Shown here one piece after another: positions 5,317 through 5,718 of a DNA stretch of 5,718 bases. The stretch's first letter is position 1. Every line of letters starts with the position of its first letter. Source of the DNA: Chloroflexota bacterium (GTDB lineage: Bacteria; Chloroflexota; Anaerolineae; Anaerolineales; Villigracilaceae); contig JAJYOH010000409.1 in NCBI GenBank assembly GCA_021796315.1, positions 1-5,718 of the forward strand. The letters run 5' to 3'. The translations under genes and the position numbers were made by a program. The notes below the pieces were generated by a model. It was not told where the DNA came from, did no database searches, and saw only the letters and a list, made by a program, of their open reading frames with translations.

Positions 5317-5682
5317 ATGAAATCAAACTGGGTCTACTACTTGTTGATATTACTCATTATCGAAAAGATCATCCAGCATATAGCTGTGACTCTCGCTCTT
5401 TATTTCAACCGGATGAACATCGCCTCCACCGTGGCGGTCTCTCCGGTCTTATTGATGGTTGCTGGGGCAATCGCTGCAATCCTGTTCTGTTTCAGTTTGT
5501 GGGGGTCTATCAAGAAGCAGCGATGGGCGACCAACCTGGTCATTGCGCTGGCGTTGTTTGATCTGGCCGGTGAATTCGTGGCGCAGGGAAGAATCGACAT
5601 TGCGATTCCTGTCTCATTTATTGCTGCCGTACTCCTTCTCGTTTTGGCTTTGATATTCCGTCGTCAAACAAGTCGCGTTTAG
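5317..5682 (+). CDS. Small four-helix membrane protein of unknown function
   Basis: A 121-residue protein that I do not recognise. It has four hydrophobic segments, near residues 5-29, 40-64, 70-90 and 93-114. Positive residues fall in the loop between helices 2 and 3 (KKQR, 66-69) and at the C-terminus (RRQTSR), which predicts both ends in the cytoplasm. No enzymatic motif or conserved cysteine pair is visible. The ATG at 5317 has only AAAAAG upstream and no real Shine-Dalgarno sequence. Because the radical SAM stop lies 18 bases before it, translation may depend on coupling to that gene. The coding sequence has composition like the surrounding chromosome. It resembles generic DoxX- or DUF-type small membrane proteins only in size and topology. 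Confidence 0.75.
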   Translation: MKSNWVYYLLILLIIEKIIQHIAVTLALYFNRMNIASTVAVSPVLLMVAGAIAAILFCFSLWGSIKKQRWATNLVIALALFDLAGEFVAQGRIDIAIPVSFIAAVLLLVLALIFRRQTSRV

Positions 5683-5718
5683 AGCGGGCGCATTGTAGAG
5701 ACTTGGGGCTGTCTAAAA

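Noticed and set aside
1..5718. CRISPR array, tRNA, rRNA or insertion sequence with transposase
   Set aside because: No regularly spaced direct repeats, cloverleaf genes, rRNA-like stretches or transposase motifs were seen on either strand.

Overview
The window reads as bacterial chromosome. My best guess is a member of the Chloroflexota, class Anaerolineae. This rests on memory of the short 'PSTGSGQA'-encoding repeat and of this style of upp and TfoX-domain protein, and it is an inference that no ribosomal marker here can confirm. Most genes are moderately GC-rich (for example 40 G/C in the 60 bases 4981-5040). The block 151-1440 is clearly more AT-rich (23 of 60 in 841-900).

Layout. A short divergent promoter region at about 4288-4389 splits the window. 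Leftward (minus strand) runs upp (uracil phosphoribosyltransferase), a membrane methyltransferase of the isoprenylcysteine carboxyl methyltransferase type, and a zinc-dependent alcohol dehydrogenase of the CAD2-like group. These could be one transcription unit. Beyond them come a TfoX N-terminal-domain gene broken by a 23-base repeat insertion, a foreign-looking membrane-anchored NUDIX-like protein with its own extended -10 promoter, and the first 44 codons of a SAM-dependent methyltransferase cut by the window edge. Rightward (plus strand) runs a radical SAM protein with SPASM-like C-terminal cysteines, followed 18 bases later by a four-helix membrane protein of unknown function, probably co-transcribed.

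Two themes stand out. First, small palindromic repeats have entered this locus several times. One broke the TfoX gene, a different two-armed one sits in frame inside the alcohol dehydrogenase, a related-looking cluster lies between that gene and its upstream neighbour, and a long imperfect inverted repeat follows it. Second, the NUDIX protein has an N-terminal membrane helix, a long linker and a C-terminal NUDIX-like domain. That resembles the TM plus SMODS-associated NUDIX architecture of predicted nucleotide-signalling defence systems, but no cyclase or other partner is visible here. I found no rRNA, tRNA, CRISPR array or transposase gene.
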